DNA from: Bacteroides cellulosilyticus
GTDB lineage: Bacteria > Bacteroidota > Bacteroidia > Bacteroidales > Bacteroidaceae
NCBI RefSeq assembly: GCF_020091405.1
Contig: NZ_CP081903.1
Coordinates: forward strand, 1,116,001 to 1,180,000
DNA: 64,000 bases
Direction of reading: 5' to 3'
Below the pieces are notes generated by a model. That model was not told the origin of the DNA. It ran no database searches and saw only the letters and a list, made by a program, of their open reading frames with translations. Positions 33,783 to 41,695 of this stretch are shown one piece after another. The position numbers were made by a program, and so were the translations under genes. Position 1 is the first letter of the stretch. Every line of letters begins with the position of its first letter.

Positions 33783-35546
33783 ATGACAAAGATCGATAAG
33801 TCCATGCTGACGTTCGGAATCACTATTTTTCTGAAATTCATGTTATTCGATATATTATGGTGTATCCCGACTACTTTCGCCTCTCTTTCTACAGTTGAAT
33901 GTTATACAACAAAACTGATAGCCACACTTATATTGCTTATCCCCTACGCCCTTTTCCGCATGTGGAAAACAGAGACGTTCATCATGCTCCTGCTGGATCT
34001 CCTGCTGATAGCCAATCTTATGTACTTCAGAACCTATTACACCGCCATTCCTCTGAACAGCTACGGATTATCAGGAAACTTAGCCGATTTCACCGGAAGC
34101 GTTTTCGACTCTCTTCGCTGGTATGATATACTTTTCCCATTATCCACCCTTGCGGCTGCCGTCATTCATTGGCGTACAAAAACCGCACACCAGAAGCGTC
34201 CCGCACCGGTACTTGCTTATTCGGTGGTACTTGCAGTCATCATCTGTATCTTTGGCACAGTGACCCTGATTAAAGGCGGATTTTCAAATGCATACAAGGA
34301 GTATCGCGACAAAGCATATTTCTGCTCAAGCGGACCTTCTCTCTATACCATTTTCGGTAGCCTTTGCTATGATCTGGTAGGTCAGCAGCAAAAGTTAACT
34401 CCTGAACTGGAAGCAAAGATAGAAAAATGGTTAAGTGAAAAGCCCAAACATGAAGTTGCCCTGCCGGACAGTAGTATTAATCGCCGCACCAATTGTATCA
34501 TCATTCTGGCAGAATCATTGGAGAGCTGGGTATTGGAGAAAGAAGTGGAAGGACAAGAAATCACCCCTTACCTGAACAAACTTCTGAAAGACTCCACCAC
34601 CATCTATGCCCCACACGTACTGACACAGGTAAAAGGCGGACGCTCCATAGATGCCCAACTTATGCTCTGTACCGGATTGCTGCCCATCAACAGTGGCACG
34701 TACAGCAGCCAATACCCCAATCATGTCTATCCTTCGTTGCAGAAAGCCATGCACGAAAAGAGCCATTCGCGCAACTATCTGCTCACCATAGATAAGATAT
34801 CCACCTGGAATCAAGGTCCCATAGCCCAAAGTTTCGGTATGGATACCATTATCGCCTATCACGACTTCGAACTGACGGAAGCTTTCGGCACGCACAAACG
34901 TACCGGAGACGGCTCATTCTTTGCCCAATGCCAGGAAAAGATAGAAAAAGGGGAGATCTGGAAAGAAGGGGAAAATGCATATATGCAGCTTATTACCTAT
35001 TCCGGTCATGCTCCATTCATATTACCGGAATATTTGAGAGAGATTTCATTCTCCTCCAACATTCCGGAAAAGATGGGTAATTATATGATCACTGCCCGCT
35101 ACACGGATAAGGCTATCGGTAAATTCGTAGAGTATCTGAAAACGCTCCCTCAATATAAGGAAACGCTGATTGTAATTACAGGAGATCACGAAGGTTTAGC
35201 GTCTTATCGTGCAGAGCTATGCGAAAGTCCCGGTGGCAAAGGGATCGTGTCCGACAAGCAGTTTACTCCTTTCATCGTTGTCAACTCTCCCATAGGTATG
35301 CGTTACGATGAAGTGATGGGGCAAATAGATATGTATCCCACCCTGCTGAACTTACTCCAACTTGACGATTATTATTGGACCGGACTGGGAGAAAGTATTC
35401 TCAATCCTAAAAAGAAAGGATTCGCCGTAGGTTCACAGATGAACGTGGAAGGGAAAGGGTATAGTCCGGAAGATGTGGAGTTTGCAAAGAAGGCATATGA
35501 TATTTCGGATGAGATGATACGGTTTAATTATTTCGGAGGAAAGTAA
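33783..35546 (+). CDS. LTA-synthase-family membrane phosphotransferase/sulfatase
   Basis: About five transmembrane helices fill residues 1-165. The periplasmic alkaline-phosphatase-superfamily domain follows. Its metal and catalytic residues are visible: Glu in IIILAESLESW, a nucleophile Ser in KGGRSIDAQ (Thr in Gram-positive LtaS), and Asp-His in VITGDHEG, with YTDKAIGKFVEYL typical of the family. In Gram-negative bacteria, relatives transfer phosphoglycerol or phosphoethanolamine to envelope glycans. The acceptor is unknown here; the LPS-type locus 8 kb away is a possible client. Length is 587 residues. It is divergent from an MsbA-like exporter. Confidence 0.85.
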   Translation: MTKIDKSMLTFGITIFLKFMLFDILWCIPTTFASLSTVECYTTKLIATLILLIPYALFRMWKTETFIMLLLDLLLIANLMYFRTYYTAIPLNSYGLSGNLADFTGSVFDSLRWYDILFPLSTLAAAVIHWRTKTAHQKRPAPVLAYSVVLAVIICIFGTVTLIKGGFSNAYKEYRDKAYFCSSGPSLYTIFGSLCYDLVGQQQKLTPELEAKIEKWLSEKPKHEVALPDSSINRRTNCIIILAESLESWVLEKEVEGQEITPYLNKLLKDSTTIYAPHVLTQVKGGRSIDAQLMLCTGLLPINSGTYSSQYPNHVYPSLQKAMHEKSHSRNYLLTIDKISTWNQGPIAQSFGMDTIIAYHDFELTEAFGTHKRTGDGSFFAQCQEKIEKGEIWKEGENAYMQLITYSGHAPFILPEYLREISFSSNIPEKMGNYMITARYTDKAIGKFVEYLKTLPQYKETLIVITGDHEGLASYRAELCESPGGKGIVSDKQFTPFIVVNSPIGMRYDEVMGQIDMYPTLLNLLQLDDYYWTGLGESILNPKKKGFAVGSQMNVEGKGYSPEDVEFAKKAYDISDEMIRFNYFGGK

Positions 35547-35585
35547 GATAATCAAGAAAGTGTACCGTGTTTTTAAGAATCTTTG

Positions 35586-35617
35586 TTTGGAGAAATAGCG
35601 GAAAGGGCGTACCTTTG
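35586..35617 (+). promoter_or_regulatory. Promoter of the AAA/PD-(D/E)XK gene
   Basis: TTTG (35586-35589) and TACCTTTG (35610-35617) are separated by 20 bases, a full match to the Bacteroides consensus. The ATG is at 35656. Confidence 0.65.
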
Positions 35618-35655
35618 TTTGCATTCAAAGCAAACTTTTAAAAAGGGCATCAGCT

Positions 35656-37410
35656 ATGGAAGAATATATAGCACCCAGAAGGAAGCACATCCCCTACGGC
35701 ATGATGAACTTCGCCGTGATTCGCCGTGACGATTGTTATTATGTAGACAAAACCCGCTTTATTCCCATAATAGAAGACGCGGATAAGTTTTTCTTCTTTA
35801 ACCGTCCTCGTCGTTTCGGCAAAAGCCTGACAGTAAGCATGCTGCAACACTATTACGATATAGCTGCCAAGGACAAGTTTGATGCTTTGTTTGGCGATCT
35901 TTACATCGGGAAATATCCTACGCGTGATCGCAACAGCTATCTGGTGCTCTATCTCAACTTCTCAGGAATTGTTGGTGAACTGCACAATTATCGTAAAGGA
36001 CTGGATGCACATTGCCAAACTATGTTCGACTACTTTTGCGATATCTATGCCGATTATCTTCCTCAAGGTATCAAGGAAAAACTGGATGAGAAAGAAGGAG
36101 CGGTAGAGCAATTTGAATATTTGTTTACGGAATGTAACAAAACCAACCAACGAATCTATCTCTTCATCGACGAATACGACCACTTCACCAACGCCATCCT
36201 CGCCGATCCCGAAAGCTTGCACCGCTACACCAACGAGACACATGGCGAAGGCTATCTGCGCGCATTCTTCAACAAGGTGAAATCAGGAACCTATTCCAGC
36301 ATTGAACGTTGCTTTATCACAGGCGTCAGTCCTGTTACGATGGACGATCTCACCAGCGGATTCAATATCGGCACTAACTACTCGCTCTCTCCAAAATTCA
36401 ATGAAATGATAGGATTCACAGAGGAGGAAGTACGGCAAATGCTGACCTATTACTCCACCACCAGCCACTTCAACCACACTGTGGACGAGCTGTTGGACAT
36501 AATGAAACCATGGTACGACAACTATTGCTTCGCACAGGGACGTTACGGTGAAACCACCATGTACAACTCTAATATGGTACTCTATTTTGTCAAAAACTAC
36601 CTTGATAATGACGGCAAAGCACCGCAGAATATGATAGAGAGCAACATCCGTATCGACTATGAGAAGTTGCGCATGCTCATCCGCAAGGACAAGGAGTTCG
36701 CCCACGATGCTTCCATCATCCAGACTTTAGTGAACCAGGGTTATATTACCGGAGACTTAAAAGATAGTTTTCCTGCCACCAGCATCACCAATCCCGACAA
36801 CTTCGTGAGTCTACTCTATTATTTCGGTATGCTCACTATCAGTGGCACATATAAAGGTAAAACCAAACTCACCATTCCCAACCAAGTGGTTCGTGAGCAA
36901 CTCTACGCCTACCTGCTGAGCACCTACGATGAAGCTGACCTTAATTTCAGCAGTTACGAAAAGAGCGAACTATCCAGCTCCCTCGCCTATCGGGGAGATT
37001 GGCAAGCCTATTTCGGCTACATTGCCGACTGCCTGAAACGTTATGCCTCCCAGCGTGACAAACAGAAAGGAGAATTCTTTGTCCACGGCTTCACCCTTGC
37101 CATGACGGCTCAGAATCGTTTCTATCGTCCCATTTCAGAGCAGGATACGCAAGCCGGCTATGTCGATATATTTCTCTGCCCGTTGCTGGAAATCTACTCC
37201 GACATGAAACACAGTTACATTGTAGAACTGAAGTATGCCAAGTATAAAGATCCCGAAAGCCGTGTGGAGGAGTTGCGTCAGGAAGCAATTGCCCAAGCCA
37301 GCCGCTATGCCGATACGGAAACGGTGAAAAATGCTGTCGGCAACACAAAACTGCATAAAATTGTAGTGGTGTATAAAGGGATGGATATGCCTGTATGTGA
37401 AGAGGTATAA
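35656..37410 (+). CDS. AAA-like ATPase with C-terminal PD-(D/E)XK nuclease-like domain
   Basis: The 584-residue protein begins with the AAA-ATPase_like domain (GMMNFAVIRRDDCYYVDKTR). The phosphate loop is PRRFGKSL (residues 51-58) and a Walker B-like RIYLFIDEYDHF lies near 170. The C-terminal PD-(D/E)XK-type region (FVHGFTLAMTA, YVDIFLCPL, SYIVELKYAKYKD) keeps the Asp and the Glu-x-Lys catalytic pattern. This two-domain family occurs in many copies in Bacteroides and is often variable between strains. Its function is unknown; defence or mobile-element control is often suggested but not shown. It begins the accessory stretch ahead of the MACPF genes and has a strong promoter. Confidence 0.88.
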   Translation: MEEYIAPRRKHIPYGMMNFAVIRRDDCYYVDKTRFIPIIEDADKFFFFNRPRRFGKSLTVSMLQHYYDIAAKDKFDALFGDLYIGKYPTRDRNSYLVLYLNFSGIVGELHNYRKGLDAHCQTMFDYFCDIYADYLPQGIKEKLDEKEGAVEQFEYLFTECNKTNQRIYLFIDEYDHFTNAILADPESLHRYTNETHGEGYLRAFFNKVKSGTYSSIERCFITGVSPVTMDDLTSGFNIGTNYSLSPKFNEMIGFTEEEVRQMLTYYSTTSHFNHTVDELLDIMKPWYDNYCFAQGRYGETTMYNSNMVLYFVKNYLDNDGKAPQNMIESNIRIDYEKLRMLIRKDKEFAHDASIIQTLVNQGYITGDLKDSFPATSITNPDNFVSLLYYFGMLTISGTYKGKTKLTIPNQVVREQLYAYLLSTYDEADLNFSSYEKSELSSSLAYRGDWQAYFGYIADCLKRYASQRDKQKGEFFVHGFTLAMTAQNRFYRPISEQDTQAGYVDIFLCPLLEIYSDMKHSYIVELKYAKYKDPESRVEELRQEAIAQASRYADTETVKNAVGNTKLHKIVVVYKGMDMPVCEEV

Positions 37411-37463
37411 TCAATATAGAAAACCAACAATCCAGATTGGCAATTTATGCCGATAAGGGGTTT

Positions 37464-37625
37464 CTATATCATCTGCCAATATGAAAGTCCTTGCATCTCA
37501 TAGGAAATACAACACTTGGATAAGTCGGCAACCGCATTCAGTATATTAAATAAAGAAGATGTACTAAATACAACTCGCAAATCAGGATACATATCATAAA
37601 TCTCCTTTATTTCTTTGCTCCATTC
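37464..37625 (-). pseudogene. Relic of an AAA/DUF4143-type ATPase
   Basis: A 53-codon open stretch on the minus strand reads EWSKEIKEIYDMYPDLRVVF, then STSSLFNILNAVADLSKCCI and SYEMQGLSYWQMI before a stop. This matches the Walker B-to-sensor part of AAA ATPases with DUF4143 domains (usual form 'YPDLKVVFTGSSLLEILNARADLSRR'). Stop codons cut it off on both sides, and neither the Walker A nor the C-terminal domain is present. No start codon or promoter is visible. The recognition is from memory of the family pattern. Confidence 0.6.
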
Positions 37626-37658
37626 TTATATTATAAATTCAGACTACAATTACAAGCA

Positions 37659-37711
37659 TTTGCTGTTTGCAAACAGCAAAAAAAGAAGAATTTTGCTGTT
37701 TACAGACAGCA
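37659..37711. repeat. 22-bp perfect palindrome with a second half-copy
   Basis: Bases 37659-37680 equal their own reverse complement (TTTGCTGTTTGC and its inverse). A related, imperfect copy (TTTTGCTGTTTACAGACAGC) begins at 37691. It lies directly downstream of the subtilase relic on the minus strand and could be an old terminator or a protein-binding site. The rest of 37411-37718 holds only the ATPase relic. Confidence 0.6.
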
Positions 37712-37718
37712 CTTACCA

Positions 37719-38057
37719 TTATTCCTCCTGCATAGCCTCAATTAAATCTATGGCTTTCTGAATATCAACAATACCACAACCATAAGGCAGTTCCGGAACA
37801 TCATATCTATTTGCTGACTTTTTCAAAATTTCCAATAATTCTTGATTAGTCAGCCAAGGGTAAGCTTGCCATAAACAGGCATACCATATGTCGTAAAAAT
37901 CACCTATCCCACCAGTTATGGCAACAGAGCCTACCACCAATATATTAGGAGAGTCTGTCAGAATCCCAACCCAACTCCCATCATTACCAGCACAACATGT
38001 AATAAAAATCCTCTTGCTTACAGCAATAATATCAGTCCGTGACGCAAATTTTACTAA
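37719..38057 (-). pseudogene. Relic of an S8 (subtilisin-type) peptidase
   Basis: An open stretch of about 112 codons, without a credible start, reads KRIFITCCAGNDGSWVGILT, then DSPNILVVGSVAI, and ends LTNQELLEILKKSANRYDVP with GCGIVDIQKAIDLIEAMQ. These match the late part of subtilases: the Asn oxyanion region (AGNDG), the following VxVGSV strand, and the C-terminal helices. The GTSxAxP block with the catalytic Ser is missing; only about 25 residues separate flanking parts that are normally 60-70 apart. The Asp and His regions are also absent. It is therefore a dead fragment next to the MACPF genes. Confidence 0.7.
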
Positions 38058-38130
38058 TTAATAGTAAGAAAAAGGTAGCTCATTTGGCTACCTTCTCAAC
38101 AAAATATGACATAACTCATAGTAAAATCAT

Positions 38131-39561
38131 TTAGTTGGGAACATAACATTCGATATATTCACATTTCCATTCACCTTCCCCATAAGTTGGACTATAATTT
38201 GTATTATAATAATGATCCCTACCATTCCAAGCTTGGTACAATGGAAGAGCACCATCAGTAGGCCTATCATAAACATAACCAAGTACTCCTTCAAAGTTAT
38301 ACCCTTGATATCCTCCAGGATGATAACCAACTGTATAGTAATGATCTTTTCCATTCCAATACTGATAAAAAGGGACAGTTCCTTGAACCGGTTTTGAAAA
38401 TATACAAAAAGCGACATACTCATACTTCCAATCATTCTTTGCCCCATAAGTTGGGCTATAATTCGTATTATAATAATGATCTTTTCCATTCCACGATTGA
38501 TATACCGGTACAATAGGTAATATTTCTATCTTTTTGCTATCAATATATCTGAATACAGCTTCCTTTATTTGCTGTTTTTTCACAGGATCAGAAATTAGAT
38601 CATAAATAGGATACGTAGCATTCCAGTTGACATCAAACAATCTAGAATGCTGGTCATCAACCGATTCTGTCCATGCTCCCAAATTAATTGTAAAAGTTGG
38701 TCCTTGTTCGGGTACGAGCGTAATAGTAGTACCAGAAGTAGAACCACCAAGAGCCTTAATATAGCATTCCCAATTAGAATTTTTCTTATTGCGTTCCTCT
38801 ACTTCCGTTTTGCTCCATGAACCGTGAGCATCAAGTCCAATATTACTTAGATTATATTTTGCCCCAGCACTGACAATCTCTGTCTTTTCCGTACTACTAT
38901 TCTCTTCTATTATAGCAGATTTATAATATGCAGTATATTTTCCTCCAACTATTATATTAGTCAGAACATGCGTTCCATACATTTCCACAATTCGATCCGC
39001 AGAATACTTATTTAAATCTTCAATAAAAGAAGACAACAAATATTTAGATAAGGTTTCAATATCTGTATTCAGCAAATATCTTCTTTGCTTTTTAAAAACC
39101 TCCGCTCTAGCAAATGAGTATTTTGAAGAATAAGAATATTTTGAACTTGTTTTGAATCCCGTCGTTATAGTCCCTGAGAAAAAACCTTCTTTATCCTTTT
39201 TCTCTGGTAAAGAACCTACAGAACCACTAAAATTCGTATCGGTTATTATCTGAGATAAAAAAGATTGCGCATTTGCTCCTGCAAAACATCTTTGATCAAT
39301 TACCCCTGAAAATTGCTTATCAAATCTATTAGGATTTGCTTTCACAAATGCTTCTACATCTAAGATTTTCAACCTTGTTGAATTCTCGCCCATGTATTCA
39401 TCGGTTATATCATAGCCATAACCTAATACATCATACACTCCATCTCCAGCCGCCCTTGTTGTTACATTTGACACTAAAGATTCAACCTTTGGTAAATCCT
39501 CTATTTCTGAACAAGAATAGAAAAGAGGCAAAAAGCCCAATAAATAATAAGATTTCTTCAT
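38131..39561 (-). CDS. MACPF-domain lipoprotein with triple C-terminal repeat (BSAP-like)
   Basis: A lipoprotein signal (MKKSYYLLGFLPLFYSC, Cys17) is followed by SEIEDL, an acidic stretch that in Bacteroides favours surface export. The MACPF domain fills about residues 40-345. Its signature is YGTH (195-198) followed by GG (206-207), preceded by KKQRRYLLNTDIETLSKYL. The C-terminus holds three repeats of about 45 residues with W-N-G-[KR]-D-H-Y-Y cores. MACPF proteins form pores; Bacteroidales versions (BSAPs) kill related strains by binding an outer-membrane protein or LPS glycan. The gene is divergent from a close paralogue and 2 kb from a glycosyltransferase locus. Antimicrobial activity is inferred. 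Confidence 0.88.
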   Translation of the reverse strand: MKKSYYLLGFLPLFYSCSEIEDLPKVESLVSNVTTRAAGDGVYDVLGYGYDITDEYMGENSTRLKILDVEAFVKANPNRFDKQFSGVIDQRCFAGANAQSFLSQIITDTNFSGSVGSLPEKKDKEGFFSGTITTGFKTSSKYSYSSKYSFARAEVFKKQRRYLLNTDIETLSKYLLSSFIEDLNKYSADRIVEMYGTHVLTNIIVGGKYTAYYKSAIIEENSSTEKTEIVSAGAKYNLSNIGLDAHGSWSKTEVEERNKKNSNWECYIKALGGSTSGTTITLVPEQGPTFTINLGAWTESVDDQHSRLFDVNWNATYPIYDLISDPVKKQQIKEAVFRYIDSKKIEILPIVPVYQSWNGKDHYYNTNYSPTYGAKNDWKYEYVAFCIFSKPVQGTVPFYQYWNGKDHYYTVGYHPGGYQGYNFEGVLGYVYDRPTDGALPLYQAWNGRDHYYNTNYSPTYGEGEWKCEYIECYVPN

Positions 39562-39590
39562 GGTATTAATATTTAAAGTTTAACAATTAC

Positions 39591-39621
39591 CAAAAGTAAG
39601 AATATTCAATATTTAATCCAA
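39591..39621 (-). promoter_or_regulatory. Promoter of the minus-strand MACPF gene
   Basis: On the minus strand TTGG (39621-39618) and TACTTTTG (39598-39591) are separated by 19 bases, a full -7 match. The sequence after -33 (ATTAAAT) resembles the same place in the opposite promoter. Confidence 0.65.
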
Positions 39622-39764
39622 TTCAAAGAGTGTGTTTAGAAACATGAAATCAGAATGCGCCCTTGTCTTACATAACAATAGAAAAACCAACCTTCTGCAT
39701 GACAAATAGTTAGATTACATTTATTATTAAAATGAAATTCATGTTTATAAGCATGTTTAATTAA

Positions 39765-39795
39765 TTGGATTTAATCGCCAATATGCATACCTTCG
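39765..39795 (+). promoter_or_regulatory. Promoter of the plus-strand MACPF gene
   Basis: TTGG (39765-39768) and TACCTTCG (39788-39795) are separated by 19 bases, as in the opposite promoter. The -7 box has C in place of T in the TTTG part, so it is predicted to be weaker. Confidence 0.55.
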
Positions 39796-39824
39796 ATAAT
39801 TGTTAAACTTTAAATATTAATACC

Positions 39825-41267
39825 ATGAAGAAATTTTATTTTTTATTGGCAGTATTGCCTCTTCTTTATTCTTGTTCCCAAGAATATGAAGAATTAGATT
39901 CATTTTTAAATGAAAAGGTAGATCAAATTAACACACGAACTACCGGTGATGAAAAATATGATGTTTTAGGATATGGCTATGACATCACTGATGAATATTT
40001 AGGTGAAAATGCTGTAAAGCTACAGGTCATAAATGTCCAAGCATTTGTGAATGATGGTGACAATAAATATCGATTTGACAATCCATTTATTGGCATTATC
40101 GAGCAGAACTGTTATGCAGGGGAAAATGCTTACTCGTTTCTTGAGGACATAAGAACTAAAACTGATTTTAGTGGATCTGTAGCTTCTTTAATAGATGTGA
40201 AAAAAGATGGTTTTTTCTCAGGTACAGTTTCTACTAAACTTGAGTCTGATAAAAGATATTCATTTTCTACCAAATTTTCATATGCAAAAGCAGAAGTTAT
40301 AAAAAAGCAAAGAAGATACCTTCTAAACACAGATATAAACTCATTATCCAAATATTTAACCCCATCATTCTTATCAGATATTCAAAAATATTCAGCAGAC
40401 AAAATTGTACTCAAATATGGAACACATGTCTTGACAAACTTCACTGTTGGTGGGAAATACACAGGATTATATAAATCTGCTATCGTAGAAGAGAATAACC
40501 ATACTGAAAAAACAAAAACTGTAAGTGCAGGTGCTAAAGCTAATTTTTCAGGCATTGGACTTGATGCCAATGGATCATGGAGTACAACTAGCATACAAGA
40601 AAGCAATACTAAAAACTCCAATTGGCAACTTTTCATAAAATCACACGGTGGCTCCACATCAGGCACATCAATGACTATAAGTTCAACTCCAACATTCACC
40701 ATAAACTTAGGAGAATGGACAAATTCTGTGGATGACGCACATTCGGTATTGATATCTGTCAATTGGAACGCAACCTATCCAATCTATGATTTAGTCGAGG
40801 ACCCAGTAAAAAAAGAACAACTAAAAACAGCAGTTATTAATTACATTAATAGCAAGAGCGTTGAAGCTCTTGAAATAGTTCCTTTTTATCGATATTGGGG
40901 AAATGGAGAACATTATTTTGCGCAAGAGTATGCCCCAAAATTATGGTATGACCAATATACTTATGAACAAGTAGCATGCTATTTGTTAGCAAAGCAACAA
41001 AATGGAAGTGTACCTCTAAACCGATACTGGGGTGACGGAGAACATTATTATACTTTAGACTCAACGCCAACCTTATTAAACGGAAAATATAAACTTGAAG
41101 GAGTTGTTGGATACATTTATAGAAATCAAGTACCAGGTACTGTTCCTTTATACGTCTATTGGGGAAATGGTGAGCATCACTATGACTTACAATATGCACC
41201 TAAATTATGGTATGGTCAATATAAATATGAAGGAATTACTGGATACGTATACCCCATCAACGATTAG
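39825..41267 (+). CDS. MACPF-domain lipoprotein, paralogue of the divergent MACPF gene
   Basis: The product has 480 residues with lipoprotein signal MKKFYFLLAVLPLLYSC and acidic residues after Cys17 (SQEYEELD), favouring the cell surface. The MACPF signature is YGTH (198-201) then GG (209-210), with long stretches nearly identical to the neighbour (VLGYGYDITDEY, KKQRRYLLNTDI, WNATYPIYDL). The C-terminus again has three repeats, but the core is W-G-x-G-E-H instead of W-N-G-K-D-H, so the likely target-binding part has diverged more than the pore-forming part. A pore-forming antimicrobial role is inferred from BSAPs. A terminator lies 160 bases downstream, before the glycosyltransferase genes. 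Confidence 0.88.
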   Translation: MKKFYFLLAVLPLLYSCSQEYEELDSFLNEKVDQINTRTTGDEKYDVLGYGYDITDEYLGENAVKLQVINVQAFVNDGDNKYRFDNPFIGIIEQNCYAGENAYSFLEDIRTKTDFSGSVASLIDVKKDGFFSGTVSTKLESDKRYSFSTKFSYAKAEVIKKQRRYLLNTDINSLSKYLTPSFLSDIQKYSADKIVLKYGTHVLTNFTVGGKYTGLYKSAIVEENNHTEKTKTVSAGAKANFSGIGLDANGSWSTTSIQESNTKNSNWQLFIKSHGGSTSGTSMTISSTPTFTINLGEWTNSVDDAHSVLISVNWNATYPIYDLVEDPVKKEQLKTAVINYINSKSVEALEIVPFYRYWGNGEHYFAQEYAPKLWYDQYTYEQVACYLLAKQQNGSVPLNRYWGDGEHYYTLDSTPTLLNGKYKLEGVVGYIYRNQVPGTVPLYVYWGNGEHHYDLQYAPKLWYGQYKYEGITGYVYPIND

Positions 41268-41695
41268 TTTGCAATAAATAAGAAACACCCTAAAAGTTTC
41301 CTAAAATAAAATACGCCCCAGTTCATGCCAGGGGAGGTTTCTTAAAATAAATTCATACAAGTTTACAACTCTTATGTCTTTTTACCTTCCACTTAATCGG
41401 GGATATTCTCAAAAGCCACAAAGTTAAAGCCAACTAATTCATTGGGAGTTAGCTGGCTTTTTGTATCTTTAGATATTTCCCAAACAACACTGTTTGATAT
41501 AAAATGTCTTTATTATTAAAGCAAAATACATTAATTGTATCCACAAATATTTTATCTTTGCCAAATTAAGGTCAAAGTACTGTTTAGGCTCATTTATAGA
41601 CTAACAATATAAATGATATATCTAAGTTTACATTTGACATGTCTGACCCAATTACAACCATTACATTTAAGTAACCCAGTTTAAAACAATACGAT
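41268..41695. other. Gap between the MACPF and glycosyltransferase genes
   Basis: No gene is seen. A near-perfect 15-bp direct repeat (GTTTCCTAAAATAAA / GTTTCTTAAAATAAA) lies at 41296 and 41337. A terminator at 41426-41463 is followed by a -7-like TATCTTTG at 41553-41560 that may start the glycosyltransferase operon with a leader of about 130 bases; no clear -33 was found. Confidence 0.55.
41426..41463 (+). terminator. Terminator after the plus-strand MACPF gene
   Basis: AAAGCCAACTAA (41426-41437) pairs with TTAGCTGGCTTT (41449-41460) at 11 of 12 positions and runs into a T-stretch (41458-41462). Confidence 0.7.

Larger units (their letters stand above)
39552..39834. repeat. 38-bp perfect inverted repeat flanking the divergent MACPF promoters
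   Basis: Bases 39552-39589 are the exact reverse complement of 39797-39834. Each copy holds the 5' leader, the ATG and the first codons of one MACPF gene. The 207 bases between them hold both promoters. The arrangement shows that the two genes arose by inverted duplication including the leader. Confidence 0.9.

Noticed and set aside
37411..38130. Insertion sequence or integrase remnant
   Set aside because: The fragments resemble an ATPase and a subtilase; no transposase motif or terminal inverted repeats with target duplication were found.
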